A stretch of DNA of 42,433 nucleotides, taken from contig JASAON010001503.1 in assembly GCA_030849065.1 (NCBI GenBank), forward strand, positions 1 to 42,433, given 5' to 3'. A model generated the notes under the pieces. It had not been told where the DNA came from. It made no database searches and worked only from the letters and a program-made list of their open reading frames with translations. Origin of the DNA: Jaenimonas drosophilae. Lineage: Eukaryota; Euglenozoa; Kinetoplastea; Trypanosomatida; Trypanosomatidae. Positions 10,501-19,174 of this stretch are shown one piece after another. Each line of letters begins with the position of its first letter. Position 1 is the first letter of the stretch. A program made the position numbers and the translations under genes.

Positions 10501-11189
10501 GCGGCATGCTCGTCTATCCGGGTGAAACGCAATTGATGCTGACGGGCAACGTGAAGGGCCTCACAGCACGCTACAACGCCTGGGATGAGCGGGCGCTCTC
10601 TCGTCGCGGTCTCTCCCGTAGCCCATCCATCGCCACCTCAGCCCTCCCCAGCCCACGGGCCTACAGCGAATCCATCACCACACCGCGGGCCTTGATGAGT
10701 GAAGGGGGGCGCGTCTCACCGCCACGCAACACACGCTACGTTGCCCCACCACGACGCCTCATTCATCCACAAGATGGCGCCGACTCCCCCGCACAAGAGG
10801 ACCAGCCCTCGCAACACCAACAACAACAGCAACAACAACCAGAGCAGCAGCAGCTCTCCTTGGCGGCTCATGCAGCGCCGAAGCCACCCGTGGATCCCAT
10901 CAGCAGGGAGGTGTGCTTCGAGGTGGAGTCGGGCTCACTCTTCCGCATCACAGACAACAACACGGGCAATCACTCCTTCTACAATGATTCAGATGAGTGC
11001 GTCATGCGTGTTCGCTTCTCACTAGGCCGTAAGAGCAAAGTCACCGCCCTCGGCCGAACCATCTTGGAAACCGACCCGGTGAGTGGGAAGCTGGAAGGAC
11101 GCCTCTACGTCCCGCCACGCTCAACGGAGCTCTTCCTCGCTGGCCACATTGAAGGCCAGCGTCTGCAGTACAACGCCATCACCATTTAG
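7518..11189 (+). CDS. Soluble protein with L-x-S-x-E-E motifs and two DUF1935 domains
   Basis: The reading frame is open from 7416, but the first in-frame ATG is at 7518, giving 1223 residues. There is no signal peptide or membrane segment. A basic N-terminus (RRNKKKRNRRHRQR) is followed by seven motif copies (LHSEERV, LSSVEEK, LTSVEERP, LTSFEERP, LSSVEERP, LSSVEERA, LHSEEEVP) among basic and His-rich stretches. A very acidic Glu/Asp/Met-rich region runs to about residue 900. DUF1935 copy 1 (bases about 10270-10583) has GALYRIMD, YYNDS and VRFSLGSRSVVEPLG. After a Ser/Pro- and Gln-rich spacer, copy 2 (about 10909-11180) has SLFRITD, FYNDSDE and VRFSLGRKSKVTALG. The length and acidic linker suggest an extended scaffold; this is inference. 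The VEER motif flavour matches the receptor downstream, not the one upstream. Confidence 0.85.
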   Translation: MNEEYNTHNISPERAQRRNKKKRNRRHRQREVYVPPTPLHSEERVSWFDREPSTPPAADEHPRHASFDAAVPALSSVEEKLHRPHSDEPAQRKHRHRHSVEPVDALTSVEERPWHPHVQTASRRSSSRKSYDDLHQSMNSLPRPLTSFEERPRTAMDERPISNASRNREARRRRSSSIHHQAPPALSSVEERPPTVRDVRQHHHHHHDSDEVLNDEYAPLYLSSVEERAPQRRHTSITSAVHGNSHVEDDPVPLHSEEEVPRKRRKRARRRRSTASRPEEEERQQHDEVMEPYARQREVVDEERAAAVPPADDLGMQELGILLAPRSHNIVAHSTHLRDRVASQRELSCEMERSASFEASEEEASVEERRRSSCASLNLRRPSTMVHARERELCDTPKNTAVLETSMMEVLSANEHLSCGLFSDRSEDVEMGDERELDNDDGEDAHVVGSSRAMEQTPVLPMNERSIVVGEQEMRTTSPEAKEMMADAMMEAHHHEEDERAAPKEAAFDGESSVNMEQDQSILCDPRESMMFQSLEEKAATEQVAEEANNLAEPTRLEQDEEAEMESTTEAADDVGESCVLRQTPQPPRQSICEYTEVAEMASNAPEEPAEREDGGQDAPLDEEAHGDVDNDDMMEKEEAYVAHEEGVDLSSNAAPEAEERETTVQRTPSPVAVHPEDADVAQSDEVELRSNGAAEAEEHVADALRASPEYPSESTIEEMDEVVLPHNPTVEPRVELIGGEENIDDDIRSPPRSADVAVDRAASYELDATDVEEAPMLHGAALRSSPILPMSVECATAEECVDEEAEEDVLPERCTTAPTAEARPPTPIAEGDHDDVEENDDVAEEDDGVPTPDDGAEGFGQTMPYPEDVEEKPVEEQLPTLYSTDEMPPREVVPPQRVPSASITSSAALQRYMTPVSFAHGYPAMMGDGIRKVLDVGDGALYRIMDSQTSTWAYYNDSAHYTMHVRFSLGSRSVVEPLGNTMMVMDPSTGRFNGGMLVYPGETQLMLTGNVKGLTARYNAWDERALSRRGLSRSPSIATSALPSPRAYSESITTPRALMSEGGRVSPPRNTRYVAPPRRLIHPQDGADSPAQEDQPSQHQQQQQQQPEQQQLSLAAHAAPKPPVDPISREVCFEVESGSLFRITDNNTGNHSFYNDSDECVMRVRFSLGRKSKVTALGRTILETDPVSGKLEGRLYVPPRSTELFLAGHIEGQRLQYNAITI
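7629..8303 (+). repeat. Array of seven L-x-S-x-E-E motifs, VEER flavour
   Basis: Seven copies occur in the N-terminal third of the soluble double-DUF1935 protein. Most read L-[ST]-S-V-E-E-[RK], commonly followed by P within a few residues. The V-E-E-R form is shared with the receptor at 12113-15862 and differs from the aromatic-E-E-V form of the first receptor. Confidence 0.8.
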
Positions 11190-12112
11190 GCACGAACACA
11201 ACACAACATGATCATGTGTGTGTGTGTGTTGTGGCACTGGAAGAGTCCTCTTCTTTCCTCCAGTGAGTAGCACCAGCTCTCTCAGCTTTTGTATGATTTT
11301 TTTTTATTTTTTTTGTAAATGCGATGTGGTGACCTCCATGTGGTAAGCGTGTGGAGCAGGGCCGCGAAGGTTTGTGGGCTCATGTATATACAAGCATACA
11401 AAATGTGGCGATGCACGGGCGTATGGAGGAAGATCAGCACGCACGCACGCACACACACACTTCTGGTCTAGGCAATCATGAAGTGATACCATGTGAAGTG
11501 CATACCACCGATGTGGGGCACCATTAACCATTAAACAGAAAACAGCGCACGCTACAACGCGTGGCCTCCCTATCACGTGGGGGCCCCCCACACACCCTTC
11601 ACGGCGAGCCCATCACCAACGCCACCAACTCAGCCACGAACATCTCCTTGTTGGTCAGGGATGTTGGCCGTAGACGTACTAATGTTGGGGTACTTTCTTG
11701 GCTCACTTCACCCTTTTGTTGTTCTTCACTGTTTAATGGCTGAGAATCTCATGCATCGTGTGTTTGTGTGGCTGCACCACCACCCATGGATACTCTGTAC
11801 GCATCATCACCATCCATCTCACTCAATCTTCTTTTGCTGTTTTTAGTTGGTTTTCATACACGACTGACACCTACATCTACATTTTTTTTTTGGCACACAC
11901 GCATACATTTATTATAGATCGGCATACACCAAACACAAGAGATTATCTTCTTCTTCTTGGACCGTACGTGTACGCACACATACACACTTAACACGACCCA
12001 GCATACCCGCGATTTTGAGGGCAACGGATTCCAGACACAGATATAGAACATACACGTACACACACAACAACAAAAACACAACTACTATTATAGATTCTTC
12101 GAACAATTTCTC
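11190..12112. other. Spacer between second soluble gene and second receptor gene
   Basis: This 0.9-kb spacer has GT/CA repeats (about 11216-11230, 11437-11460) and T-runs (11298-11312, 11881-11890). No full gene is supported. At 11547-11564 there is an 18-base stretch differing at one base from the end of the first DUF1935 domain of the preceding gene (10566-10583), in the same coding sense (ARYNAW). This may be a domain relic or chance. Candidate acceptors for the next gene are CCCAG near 12000 and TTATAG near 12092. Confidence 0.5.
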
Positions 12113-15100
12113 ATGATGTGGAATTCTTCGCTGCCAAGACATCGTCAGCGTGTTGGCACGATGCCATGGTTCCTCATGATGGTGGTGACGGCGTACCTGC
12201 TGTGCTCCACGCTTGTTGTGGCTGCGGATGAAATTGTGGTTGGTGTTGTGGATATCACGTCCACCACCATCTCCAACTACCTAAGTGATCAAACGATGGG
12301 TGTGGCCCAGGCGGTGGGCAGCACGCCCTCCCTTCGCTCGCTGATGAGCGCAGACTACACAGCCAAGAACATCACCATGACGGCTGAGGATGAAGAGATG
12401 GCGAATGTGTTTCTCACTGAAGTGCAGGATAATGAGTCCATCTCCTTCATGGAGGCATCGGTGCCTGGGAATCTCAGCGCGGGCACCTCTCTCTTCGTTG
12501 TGGATCCCATCAACATAACGACCGCAAGCCTCCCGAGCGGCTCCTCATTCATGTTGTACTTCTTCCCCACCTTACCCGAGGAGTTTTATGTGTTTGGCTA
12601 CTACTTCGCAGCCAACAAGATACCAGGCAGCAGCATCAACGTAGTACTCCGCCAGGACGAGACGACGTCGATGATATACAACCCCATCTTCAATGCCCTA
12701 CGCACCGCGTTATCCGTCTTTCGTGTGCAGGGTGCGGCATACATCACGAGCATGGCATCGCTGAGCAGCCTTCTCAAGCCCAGTGGCACCACAATTCTCA
12801 TCAACACCTCCGCCGAGGATGTACCGCTCATTGTGGATTTTCTCGAAGCACACGACGATGCCGTGGTGATGATCAGCTTCGATGATCTCACGAAGCACTT
12901 CAATGACTATCGCACCTCATTCGGCACCGCCTATGTTCCCGCGATGGAACGCCTCCTCTTCACCACCAACCTGCCGCCGTGGAATGAAAGCACAACGGGC
13001 AGCGGAGGGCCAGCCATGGCAATGGCCACCACAACAACAACTAGCAACAAGAAGGACATCAGCACCTACATGAATCTCTTCTATAAGGATGTGGCGGACA
13101 CCTTCCACAGTCCTGCTGGCCTACGTGCCTACTTCACGGCGCTCATTATGAATGAGGTGGCCACAACGGCTGCCAACACCACAGCCCCCGCCATGCAGCA
13201 GGCCATTTACCGCGCACATACAGTGAAGATTGGAAACATCAGCTTCGGCCCCTACTCCTCAGTCTGTGCCGCACCTACCCCGGACGTGAATGCGTGCACC
13301 GTCAACCGTGGTACCACCAACTTGATGTTGTGGCCCTACGCAAGTATGGCGTTGGGCAGAGGTGTTGGCCGAGGTCCACTCACGGGCTACGTCGTGGCGC
13401 CCTACTACACCGTCGATGGCAGCGGAAACGGCTTCTACGGCGGAGGTGTTGCGGCGGGCCAAGGATCATCCAGCTCCGACAACGCCATCTTGTGGGCAAT
13501 TCTTGCCATTATTGGAGTGATGTTGTTGCTGCTGTTGCTGCTGCTGCTTCTGTGCTGCTGCTGTGGAGACTTGGGTGTGGTGTGCTGCGCGTGTTGCCGT
13601 GGCCACAAGGGCAGCGAGCTCACTGTACTCCATGTGGCATTTGTTGGCGAACGCCATCGTGTGGAAGTGGATGAAGGTATCGCCTCCTACCGTCGTGATG
13701 TGCATCGTGTGTTGGAGCATCACCGCTGTCGCGAGGTGGAGGAAACACGTTTTGGCTTTATTGTGGTGCCACCAACGGCCCTGAAGGCTGTGGAGATGGC
13801 GAGCGATTTGCAGGAGCAGTGGCAGCCACGGAGACGTGAGGAGCGCTACATCTCCTACCGCATTGGCATGCACTCCGGCCCAAGAGACCCCATTGACCCG
13901 GAATATCGCCAGCATCATCATCATCCACGCAAGGAAGGTGTGTTGGCCTACGCAGAGACTGTGGCACGTGTGGCTGCTCGTACTGCCAACCTGGGTGATG
14001 GAGCGGAGGCACTCCTCACGGAGAATACGCAGAGCCATCTCAGCCCGATGGATTGCCGCCACTTTGGGGTGATGCACAAGGGCCGCTACGGCTACCACAT
14101 GGATGGAACGGAGACGGAGATGGAGGTCTACGAGCTCACGTGTTGTGGATCATCCACGAACGCCTCTCCGCTGGCGGCGGCCGATGATGAGCATGAAGGC
14201 TCCCGGAGTGTGTTGCCCAAGGAGGTATCTGAGCTCCAGACGTACACCTCGTCCTCCTCCGCTTCACCACACAGCCGCCCGGTGAGCTCCGACGCTGCTG
14301 GCGCGATGCGCTCCGATGAAGGGGAACGCCAGGTGGAGATGCCACTTCATCGGCAAGATGCAATCCACGAATCATTTCCGGTGCGCGAGTACACGTCGGA
14401 GCAGCACGCCCAACGTGAGCAGCCGCAGGATTCGCCACGCTACATGTTTGTGGAGCCTCTTCACAGCGTTGAGGAGCGACCGCATCAGCCCTACATCACC
14501 CGCGATGCGGCACCCGCTACAGAGTACTACTGCCGCCACAACAACCATGAAGAAGATGTGGAGGCTATCCGAGAGCGGGAGCTCCCGCACGATGATACCC
14601 ACGTCATTCATCATCACCATGAGCAAGTCGCGCCTCTCCACAGCGTGGAGGAGCGGGCCCATCAAAAGCGCTCCATTGAGGATCCACACGCCACCAACAA
14701 AAACAACACCGTCCCGCCACTTCACCTTCATGATACGACGCTGCATCAGCACGAGGGCATGTCCTACATCTCCCCACCTTTTGCAGATACGATGATTTAT
14801 ACGGCACGAGGAGAGCGGTGTGTGGAGCCACCCGCCTCCGTCCGTGCAGCTCCGCAACACGTCTATCTCAGCAACAACCACTCCGCCGAGTACTACCGCA
14901 GCAGCTCCTCACCCTCTCCCTCTCCGGTCTACGAGAGCGCCTCACGTGAGCGCTGCATCGTACGCACAGCCCCACCGGAGGAGCCCCTCTTCTATCGCCA
15001 CGAAGAGGTGAAGGAGCATGCAGAACACAGGGAAGCAGTGCGCGAGGAGCCCGCACCGGTCATGGAAGATGTTGGTGAGGCTCGAGCTCCATCCACACTA

Positions 15101-15862
15101 ACCATGGATGGCACCCCACACAATCAGTACCGCTCACTGCGCTCATCGATCGTCTCTCCTGCGGCCCCGCGCCACGACTCCAGCGATGAGCGCTTCTTTC
15201 ATCCGCCGCCGCCATCTGCAGAGAAGCGTCGCGATGCACGTGAGGATCGCGTGGTGATTGAGCAAAGTAGCTCACCCCGCCCCACTCCCGCACATGGCAC
15301 AGATGCCAACGAGCCACATCAGCCATCGCCACCGACGCCCACACGCACCGGCATCATGCATATTGTGATGGAGAACCGTCAGAGCCAGCCACGCCCTTCC
15401 GCCTCTCCCGACTTACCAAGCCAGTGGAGCTCACTTCCTCGGGAAGAGAGCCCGACATCTCCGCAACACACAGCCCCAGCCACAACCACGCCGCCACTAC
15501 CTGCTGCACCCACGCACTATCGCAGAGGCGGGCCATCCTTTCATGGCAGCCGCATCGTCTCATGCTTCGAGGTGCCCAACGATGGTGCGCTGTATCGCAT
15601 CACCGACACCTCCACCGGCAAGTGGGCCTTCTACAATGATTCTACGGCCTACCGCATGCACGTACACTTCAGCCTAGGCAAGAAGAGCCGCGTGGCACCT
15701 CTCGGGCACACAGTGATGCATGAAAACCCAGAAACAGGGCTGTTGGAAGGCCATCTCTATGTGGAGCCTGGCACGACGGAGATGTTGTGTGTTGGCAATG
15801 TGGTGGGGCACAAGATGCGCTACTACGCACGGCCATGCGGTGAGCGGAGGCGCAGCGACTGA
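12113..15862 (+). CDS. Receptor-like pseudo-cyclase with C-terminal DUF1935 domain
   Basis: The 1249-residue protein parallels the receptor at 2565-6690. A basic N-terminus precedes a hydrophobic signal sequence (about 17-38; a start at Met17, base 12161, is also possible). The ectodomain (about 39-455) shares VDPIN, SFDDLT, TSFGT and HSPAGLRA with its paralogue. The membrane segment (about 458-482) ends in ten leucines and then CCCC and CCACC. Residues about 500-680 look like a class III cyclase domain: YRIGMHSGP, then YAETVARVAARTANLGDGAEALLT. The expected FTDI-type aspartate is replaced in HVAFVG, and the second aspartate (GDSF in active enzymes) reads RFGF, so both metal ligands seem lost. 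Two LHSVEER motifs follow in a disordered linker. DUF1935 occupies about 1144-1240 (GALYRITD, FYNDS, SLGKKSRVAPLG). Sensing at a membrane is inferred; ligand and output are unknown. Confidence 0.87.
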   Translation: MMWNSSLPRHRQRVGTMPWFLMMVVTAYLLCSTLVVAADEIVVGVVDITSTTISNYLSDQTMGVAQAVGSTPSLRSLMSADYTAKNITMTAEDEEMANVFLTEVQDNESISFMEASVPGNLSAGTSLFVVDPINITTASLPSGSSFMLYFFPTLPEEFYVFGYYFAANKIPGSSINVVLRQDETTSMIYNPIFNALRTALSVFRVQGAAYITSMASLSSLLKPSGTTILINTSAEDVPLIVDFLEAHDDAVVMISFDDLTKHFNDYRTSFGTAYVPAMERLLFTTNLPPWNESTTGSGGPAMAMATTTTTSNKKDISTYMNLFYKDVADTFHSPAGLRAYFTALIMNEVATTAANTTAPAMQQAIYRAHTVKIGNISFGPYSSVCAAPTPDVNACTVNRGTTNLMLWPYASMALGRGVGRGPLTGYVVAPYYTVDGSGNGFYGGGVAAGQGSSSSDNAILWAILAIIGVMLLLLLLLLLLCCCCGDLGVVCCACCRGHKGSELTVLHVAFVGERHRVEVDEGIASYRRDVHRVLEHHRCREVEETRFGFIVVPPTALKAVEMASDLQEQWQPRRREERYISYRIGMHSGPRDPIDPEYRQHHHHPRKEGVLAYAETVARVAARTANLGDGAEALLTENTQSHLSPMDCRHFGVMHKGRYGYHMDGTETEMEVYELTCCGSSTNASPLAAADDEHEGSRSVLPKEVSELQTYTSSSSASPHSRPVSSDAAGAMRSDEGERQVEMPLHRQDAIHESFPVREYTSEQHAQREQPQDSPRYMFVEPLHSVEERPHQPYITRDAAPATEYYCRHNNHEEDVEAIRERELPHDDTHVIHHHHEQVAPLHSVEERAHQKRSIEDPHATNKNNTVPPLHLHDTTLHQHEGMSYISPPFADTMIYTARGERCVEPPASVRAAPQHVYLSNNHSAEYYRSSSSPSPSPVYESASRERCIVRTAPPEEPLFYRHEEVKEHAEHREAVREEPAPVMEDVGEARAPSTLTMDGTPHNQYRSLRSSIVSPAAPRHDSSDERFFHPPPPSAEKRRDAREDRVVIEQSSSPRPTPAHGTDANEPHQPSPPTPTRTGIMHIVMENRQSQPRPSASPDLPSQWSSLPREESPTSPQHTAPATTTPPLPAAPTHYRRGGPSFHGSRIVSCFEVPNDGALYRITDTSTGKWAFYNDSTAYRMHVHFSLGKKSRVAPLGHTVMHENPETGLLEGHLYVEPGTTEMLCVGNVVGHKMRYYARPCGERRRSD
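13520..13565 (+). repeat. TTG/CTG trinucleotide run coding for poly-Leu
   Basis: A slippage-prone run of TTG, CTG and related triplets encodes the leucine run at the cytoplasmic half of the receptor's membrane segment and runs into the cysteine codons. Triplet expansion is a likely reason this helix is almost pure leucine, unlike the mixed composition in the paralogue at about 3835-3900. Confidence 0.6.
14453..14671 (+). repeat. Two L-x-S-x-E-E motifs, VEER flavour
   Basis: The second receptor carries two near-identical copies, EPLHSVEERPHQ and APLHSVEERAHQ, about 60 residues apart. Both match the VEER flavour of the soluble protein just upstream. Confidence 0.75.
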
Positions 15863-16486
15863 GGAGGACGAGAGTCTGTGAAGCAGTTAGCGTCTTGCTT
15901 GCCTCCATCCAACTGCACATACATACTACATTGATACATTCATAGATATAAACACGATGTGTGTTGTGGTGTGTGTGTGTGTGTATGTATGTACCACAAT
16001 GATGATGTCGTGTGTAGAAGATTATATTTCTTGAAGTTATTCTTGTCCTTATTTATGTTGGTGTTGCGTCTTGTGTGTCGTCATCACCTCCGTCAAAGGC
16101 TGACGGGGGTAGATGATGCCTCCTACACAACCTCTACCGCCACACATCGCCGTATTCTTTTGTTTATTCTTTTTTGTTGTTGTTGTGCCAGCATGTGAAT
16201 CATGTTCTTATGCGGCGACGAGTGACGAGAGCTCCACTCAGATGGAGGAGCACAAGGAGGGGGTGTTGTTTCGGCGAGCAGTGCCCCCCTCCCTCCACAA
16301 CAACACATTGATCTTCTAGAGTTGAGTACATGATGATCTATCCAAGATATTCATGAAGAGCAAACGACATTGTGGTGATGCAGACGTGGATTTCTGCAAT
16401 TGTGTGACTTGTGCCCCCTTGTTCTTGTCTTGTGCTGATGTAGTTACTACAACGTGTTTTTTTTAGCCGGTGAGTGGAGACTTGTG
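15863..16486. other. Spacer upstream of the m-AAA protease gene
   Basis: The spacer contains a GT-rich stretch (about 15958-15992) and T-rich sequence. No gene is supported. A small frame at 16113-16319 is low-complexity and unconvincing. The 3' end holds the acceptor of the protease gene. Confidence 0.6.
16455..16466 (+). promoter_or_regulatory. Spliced-leader acceptor that fixes the protease start
   Basis: Eight T's are followed by AG at 16465-16466. The reading frame is open upstream to 16454 but has no ATG there. The first in-frame ATG after the AG is at 16487, leaving a 20-base leader and placing a basic presequence at the N-terminus. Confidence 0.6.
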
Positions 16487-19174
16487 ATGCTCAAGCACGG
16501 CCTCTGCCGAACTATGCGGCGGCATTCAATCAGTAGCGCGTACATCTTCTCTATTGCGGCAGGAAGTGGTGCAATCCGTCTCGTCCACAGCCCCGCTGAT
16601 GTTGGCGTGTTGGAGAAGAAGGTTGTTTCTGCTCCGGACAACGCCATCGACTTCACGCGCTTGCGTGCGTGGTGGCGCCCAGATACCTCCACGTTGCTCA
16701 ATGGGAGCCAACTCTCCACCTCCTTCCGCTCCGCGCTTCTTCGTGCATCGGGCGGGCCCAACAAGAACAATAACAGCGGGAAAAACAACAAGAAGGATGA
16801 AAATGGCGGAGATGGCGAGAACGAAGGTGATGATGATGCCCCAGAGGCGTGGATCGTTCCCCGCACCTGCCTCTTCGTTGTGTCGGTGTTGCTGATGAGT
16901 TTCTTGCTGTGGAAAATGGCCCAGCCACGTGGGGTTCATACAGGGTGGGCCTCCATGCTCCAACATGCGGGTGAGATTGAGCTCATCAAGCTCTACGAAC
17001 ACTACGCGCAGGTGTACGCGACGGACCGCAAAGTACATTTGGGTCTTGTGAGCGACGCCGACACGCAGCAGCACCTGGATCAGCTGAGTGATGCGCGGAT
17101 GAAGGCGGTGGAGAAGGCCAAGCAGGAGAGAGCGGAGCTGCTCGCTCAAAAGGCCAAACAACCGCAGCCAGCAAGCACAGACGCCGCGGCCAAGGGAACG
17201 GAGCAGAAGCCTGCAGTTGTGGAGGAGGAGGTGCTGCCAGAGATTAGTGAGGCGGAGCTGCAGGTGATGCTCGCTGGTCGGCCCATGGCGGAGTCGGCGC
17301 TCTACGGCCTTGGCGTCTTTGCCTGGGTTGTCCCTTTCGTCTTCTTCCCCGTCTTCGTGATGCTCCTCTCGCAGTACATTGGCAAGTCGTTGAGCTACGC
17401 CGTGGATTCCACCAAGGGCAAGACCAAGGCGAAGGAGATGATCTTCAAGGTGGAGCGCGCGTGTGGCACCAAATTCAGAGACATCGCGGGCATGAAGGAA
17501 CCAAAGAAGGAGATCACGGAGATTGTGGACTTCCTGCGCCACCCGGAGCGCTACACGAAGCTCGGGGCCAAAATCCCCACCGGCGCGCTCTTATTGGGCC
17601 CACCAGGTACTGGCAAGACGCTTCTCGCCAAGGCGGTGGCGGGGGAGAGTGATGTTGCCTTCATCCCCGTTTGCGGGTCGGACTTCGTGGAGCTCTACGT
17701 GGGCATGGGTGCCCTCCGCGTGCGGCAACTCTTCAAGGTGGCCAAGAAGCAGCGCTGCATCATCTACATTGATGAGATCGATGCCATTGGTCTGAAACGT
17801 CAGGGCTCTGGACACGGTGAGAAGCAAGAGCAGGAGCAAACGCTCAATGAGCTCCTCACGCAGCTGGATGGCTTCAAGACGGGAAAACGAGGGGAGGTGA
17901 TGGTGCTGGCGTCGAGCAACGTGGCGCAGGAGGCCTTGGATCCCGCCCTCATCCGCCCGGGCCGCTTCGATCGCATCATTCATGTGGATACCCCGGTAAT
18001 TAGCGAGCGCATCGATATCTTCAAGGTGCATCTCAGCAAGCTGAAGCTGACGGAGCAAGCGAGCTCTGTGGAGGAGGAGGCCAAGGAAGCGGAAGCCACG
18101 GACAAGACAGAGAAGGAGGAAGAGGAAGAGGAGGTGTTGGTGGCAACAAGCAACGCCACAACTCCTGCCGCCACTGCCACTCCCGTTGCTGGTGCCGAGA
18201 CCAGCACCCAAGAAGCAGCAACGGCAACAACATCAGCCACCTCCTCCGTAGATGCAGCCTCACCCACAACCAAGGACGCTCCCACCTCCGACGAGACGGC
18301 CGTTGTTGTGAGCACACTCACCGACCCCGCTGATGCGGTTGATCCGGCGGACTACCACTTTGATTTTCACTCGCTCTTGGCCAACAAGTCCGAGACGGAA
18401 CGCGCGCTCATTGACGCCTACGCCGACCGCATGAGCAATCTGTGCCCTGGTTTTGTTGGCGCCGACATCGCCAACGTGTGCAACGAGGGCGCCATCCTCG
18501 CCGCACGCGAAGATGCCAGCCACGTCCACATCCATCATCTCGAGCGCTCCATTGACCGTGTGTTGGCAGGCATCGAGCACCGCAGTCGGGCCATGTCGGA
18601 CTTTGAGAAGAATGTCGTGGCACACCATGAGGCGGGCCATGCTGTGGCGGGTTGGTTCCTCAGCCGCGCAGACCCGCTCATGAAGGTATCCATCGTCCCA
18701 CGCGGGGGCAGTGCGCTCGGCTATGCGCAGTATCTCCCGTCTGAAAACCGCAATCGCACCGCGCAGGAGATCAAAGACTCCATCGCAGTTACTCTGGGCG
18801 GTCGCATCGCGGAGAAGATCTTCTTTGACCACCTCAGCACCGGTGCAAGTGATGATCTCCGCAAGGTGGGCCGCATGGCCTACGAGTACGTGGCCTCCTT
18901 CTACCCTGGCTCCGTCTACCCAGCACCGGGAAGCAGCCACACACGTTATGTGAAGCCGTTTGGTGAGCGGAGGTCCAACCTCTTTGATCAACGCGCAAAG
19001 CAGCTCGTGGATGAGGTGTACCAGGAGACCTACGCACTGCTCCTCTCCCACAAGAAGGATATGGAGATGTTGGCAGCCCACCTCCTGAAGCACGAGCTCC
19101 TCACGTACCAGGATGTGGTGAAGTACCTCGGCGCCCGAAAAGACCGCCCCACGGACCGCAAGAAGACGGTGTAG
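16487..19174 (+). CDS. Mitochondrial m-AAA (FtsH/AFG3-like) ATP-dependent zinc metalloprotease
   Basis: This 895-residue protein starts at the ATG after the acceptor and opens with a basic, Ser-rich presequence ([16 protein letters not shown]), as expected for mitochondrial import. Two membrane segments lie at about 123-144 and 273-299. The AAA module has Walker A GPPGTGKT (371-378), pore loop [14 protein letters not shown] (about 400-413), Walker [10 protein letters not shown] (about 424-432) and the arginine-finger segment RPGRFDR (about 490-496). The M41 protease has HEAGH (714-718) and the distal zinc aspartate in GASDDLRK (about 790). m-AAA proteases degrade and process inner-membrane proteins from the matrix side. 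Unusual is about 105 residues of Glu- then Ala/Thr-rich sequence (about 525-625) inserted in the AAA lid, where relatives have a short loop. All catalytic residues are present. Confidence 0.95.
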   Translation: MLKHGLCRTMRRHSISSAYIFSIAAGSGAIRLVHSPADVGVLEKKVVSAPDNAIDFTRLRAWWRPDTSTLLNGSQLSTSFRSALLRASGGPNKNNNSGKNNKKDENGGDGENEGDDDAPEAWIVPRTCLFVVSVLLMSFLLWKMAQPRGVHTGWASMLQHAGEIELIKLYEHYAQVYATDRKVHLGLVSDADTQQHLDQLSDARMKAVEKAKQERAELLAQKAKQPQPASTDAAAKGTEQKPAVVEEEVLPEISEAELQVMLAGRPMAESALYGLGVFAWVVPFVFFPVFVMLLSQYIGKSLSYAVDSTKGKTKAKEMIFKVERACGTKFRDIAGMKEPKKEITEIVDFLRHPERYTKLGAKIPTGALLLGPPGTGKTLLAKAVAGESDVAFIPVCGSDFVELYVGMGALRVRQLFKVAKKQRCIIYIDEIDAIGLKRQGSGHGEKQEQEQTLNELLTQLDGFKTGKRGEVMVLASSNVAQEALDPALIRPGRFDRIIHVDTPVISERIDIFKVHLSKLKLTEQASSVEEEAKEAEATDKTEKEEEEEEVLVATSNATTPAATATPVAGAETSTQEAATATTSATSSVDAASPTTKDAPTSDETAVVVSTLTDPADAVDPADYHFDFHSLLANKSETERALIDAYADRMSNLCPGFVGADIANVCNEGAILAAREDASHVHIHHLERSIDRVLAGIEHRSRAMSDFEKNVVAHHEAGHAVAGWFLSRADPLMKVSIVPRGGSALGYAQYLPSENRNRTAQEIKDSIAVTLGGRIAEKIFFDHLSTGASDDLRKVGRMAYEYVASFYPGSVYPAPGSSHTRYVKPFGERRSNLFDQRAKQLVDEVYQETYALLLSHKKDMEMLAAHLLKHELLTYQDVVKYLGARKDRPTDRKKTV

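Noticed and set aside
11577..11591. G/C palindrome GTGGGGGCCCCCCAC
   Set aside because: It is short, imperfect at the centre and low-complexity, with no sign of a paired element nearby.
16526..17542. 338-codon - strand frame opposite the m-AAA protease
   Set aside because: It is a shadow of a high-GC coding region; the + strand carries all conserved protease motifs.
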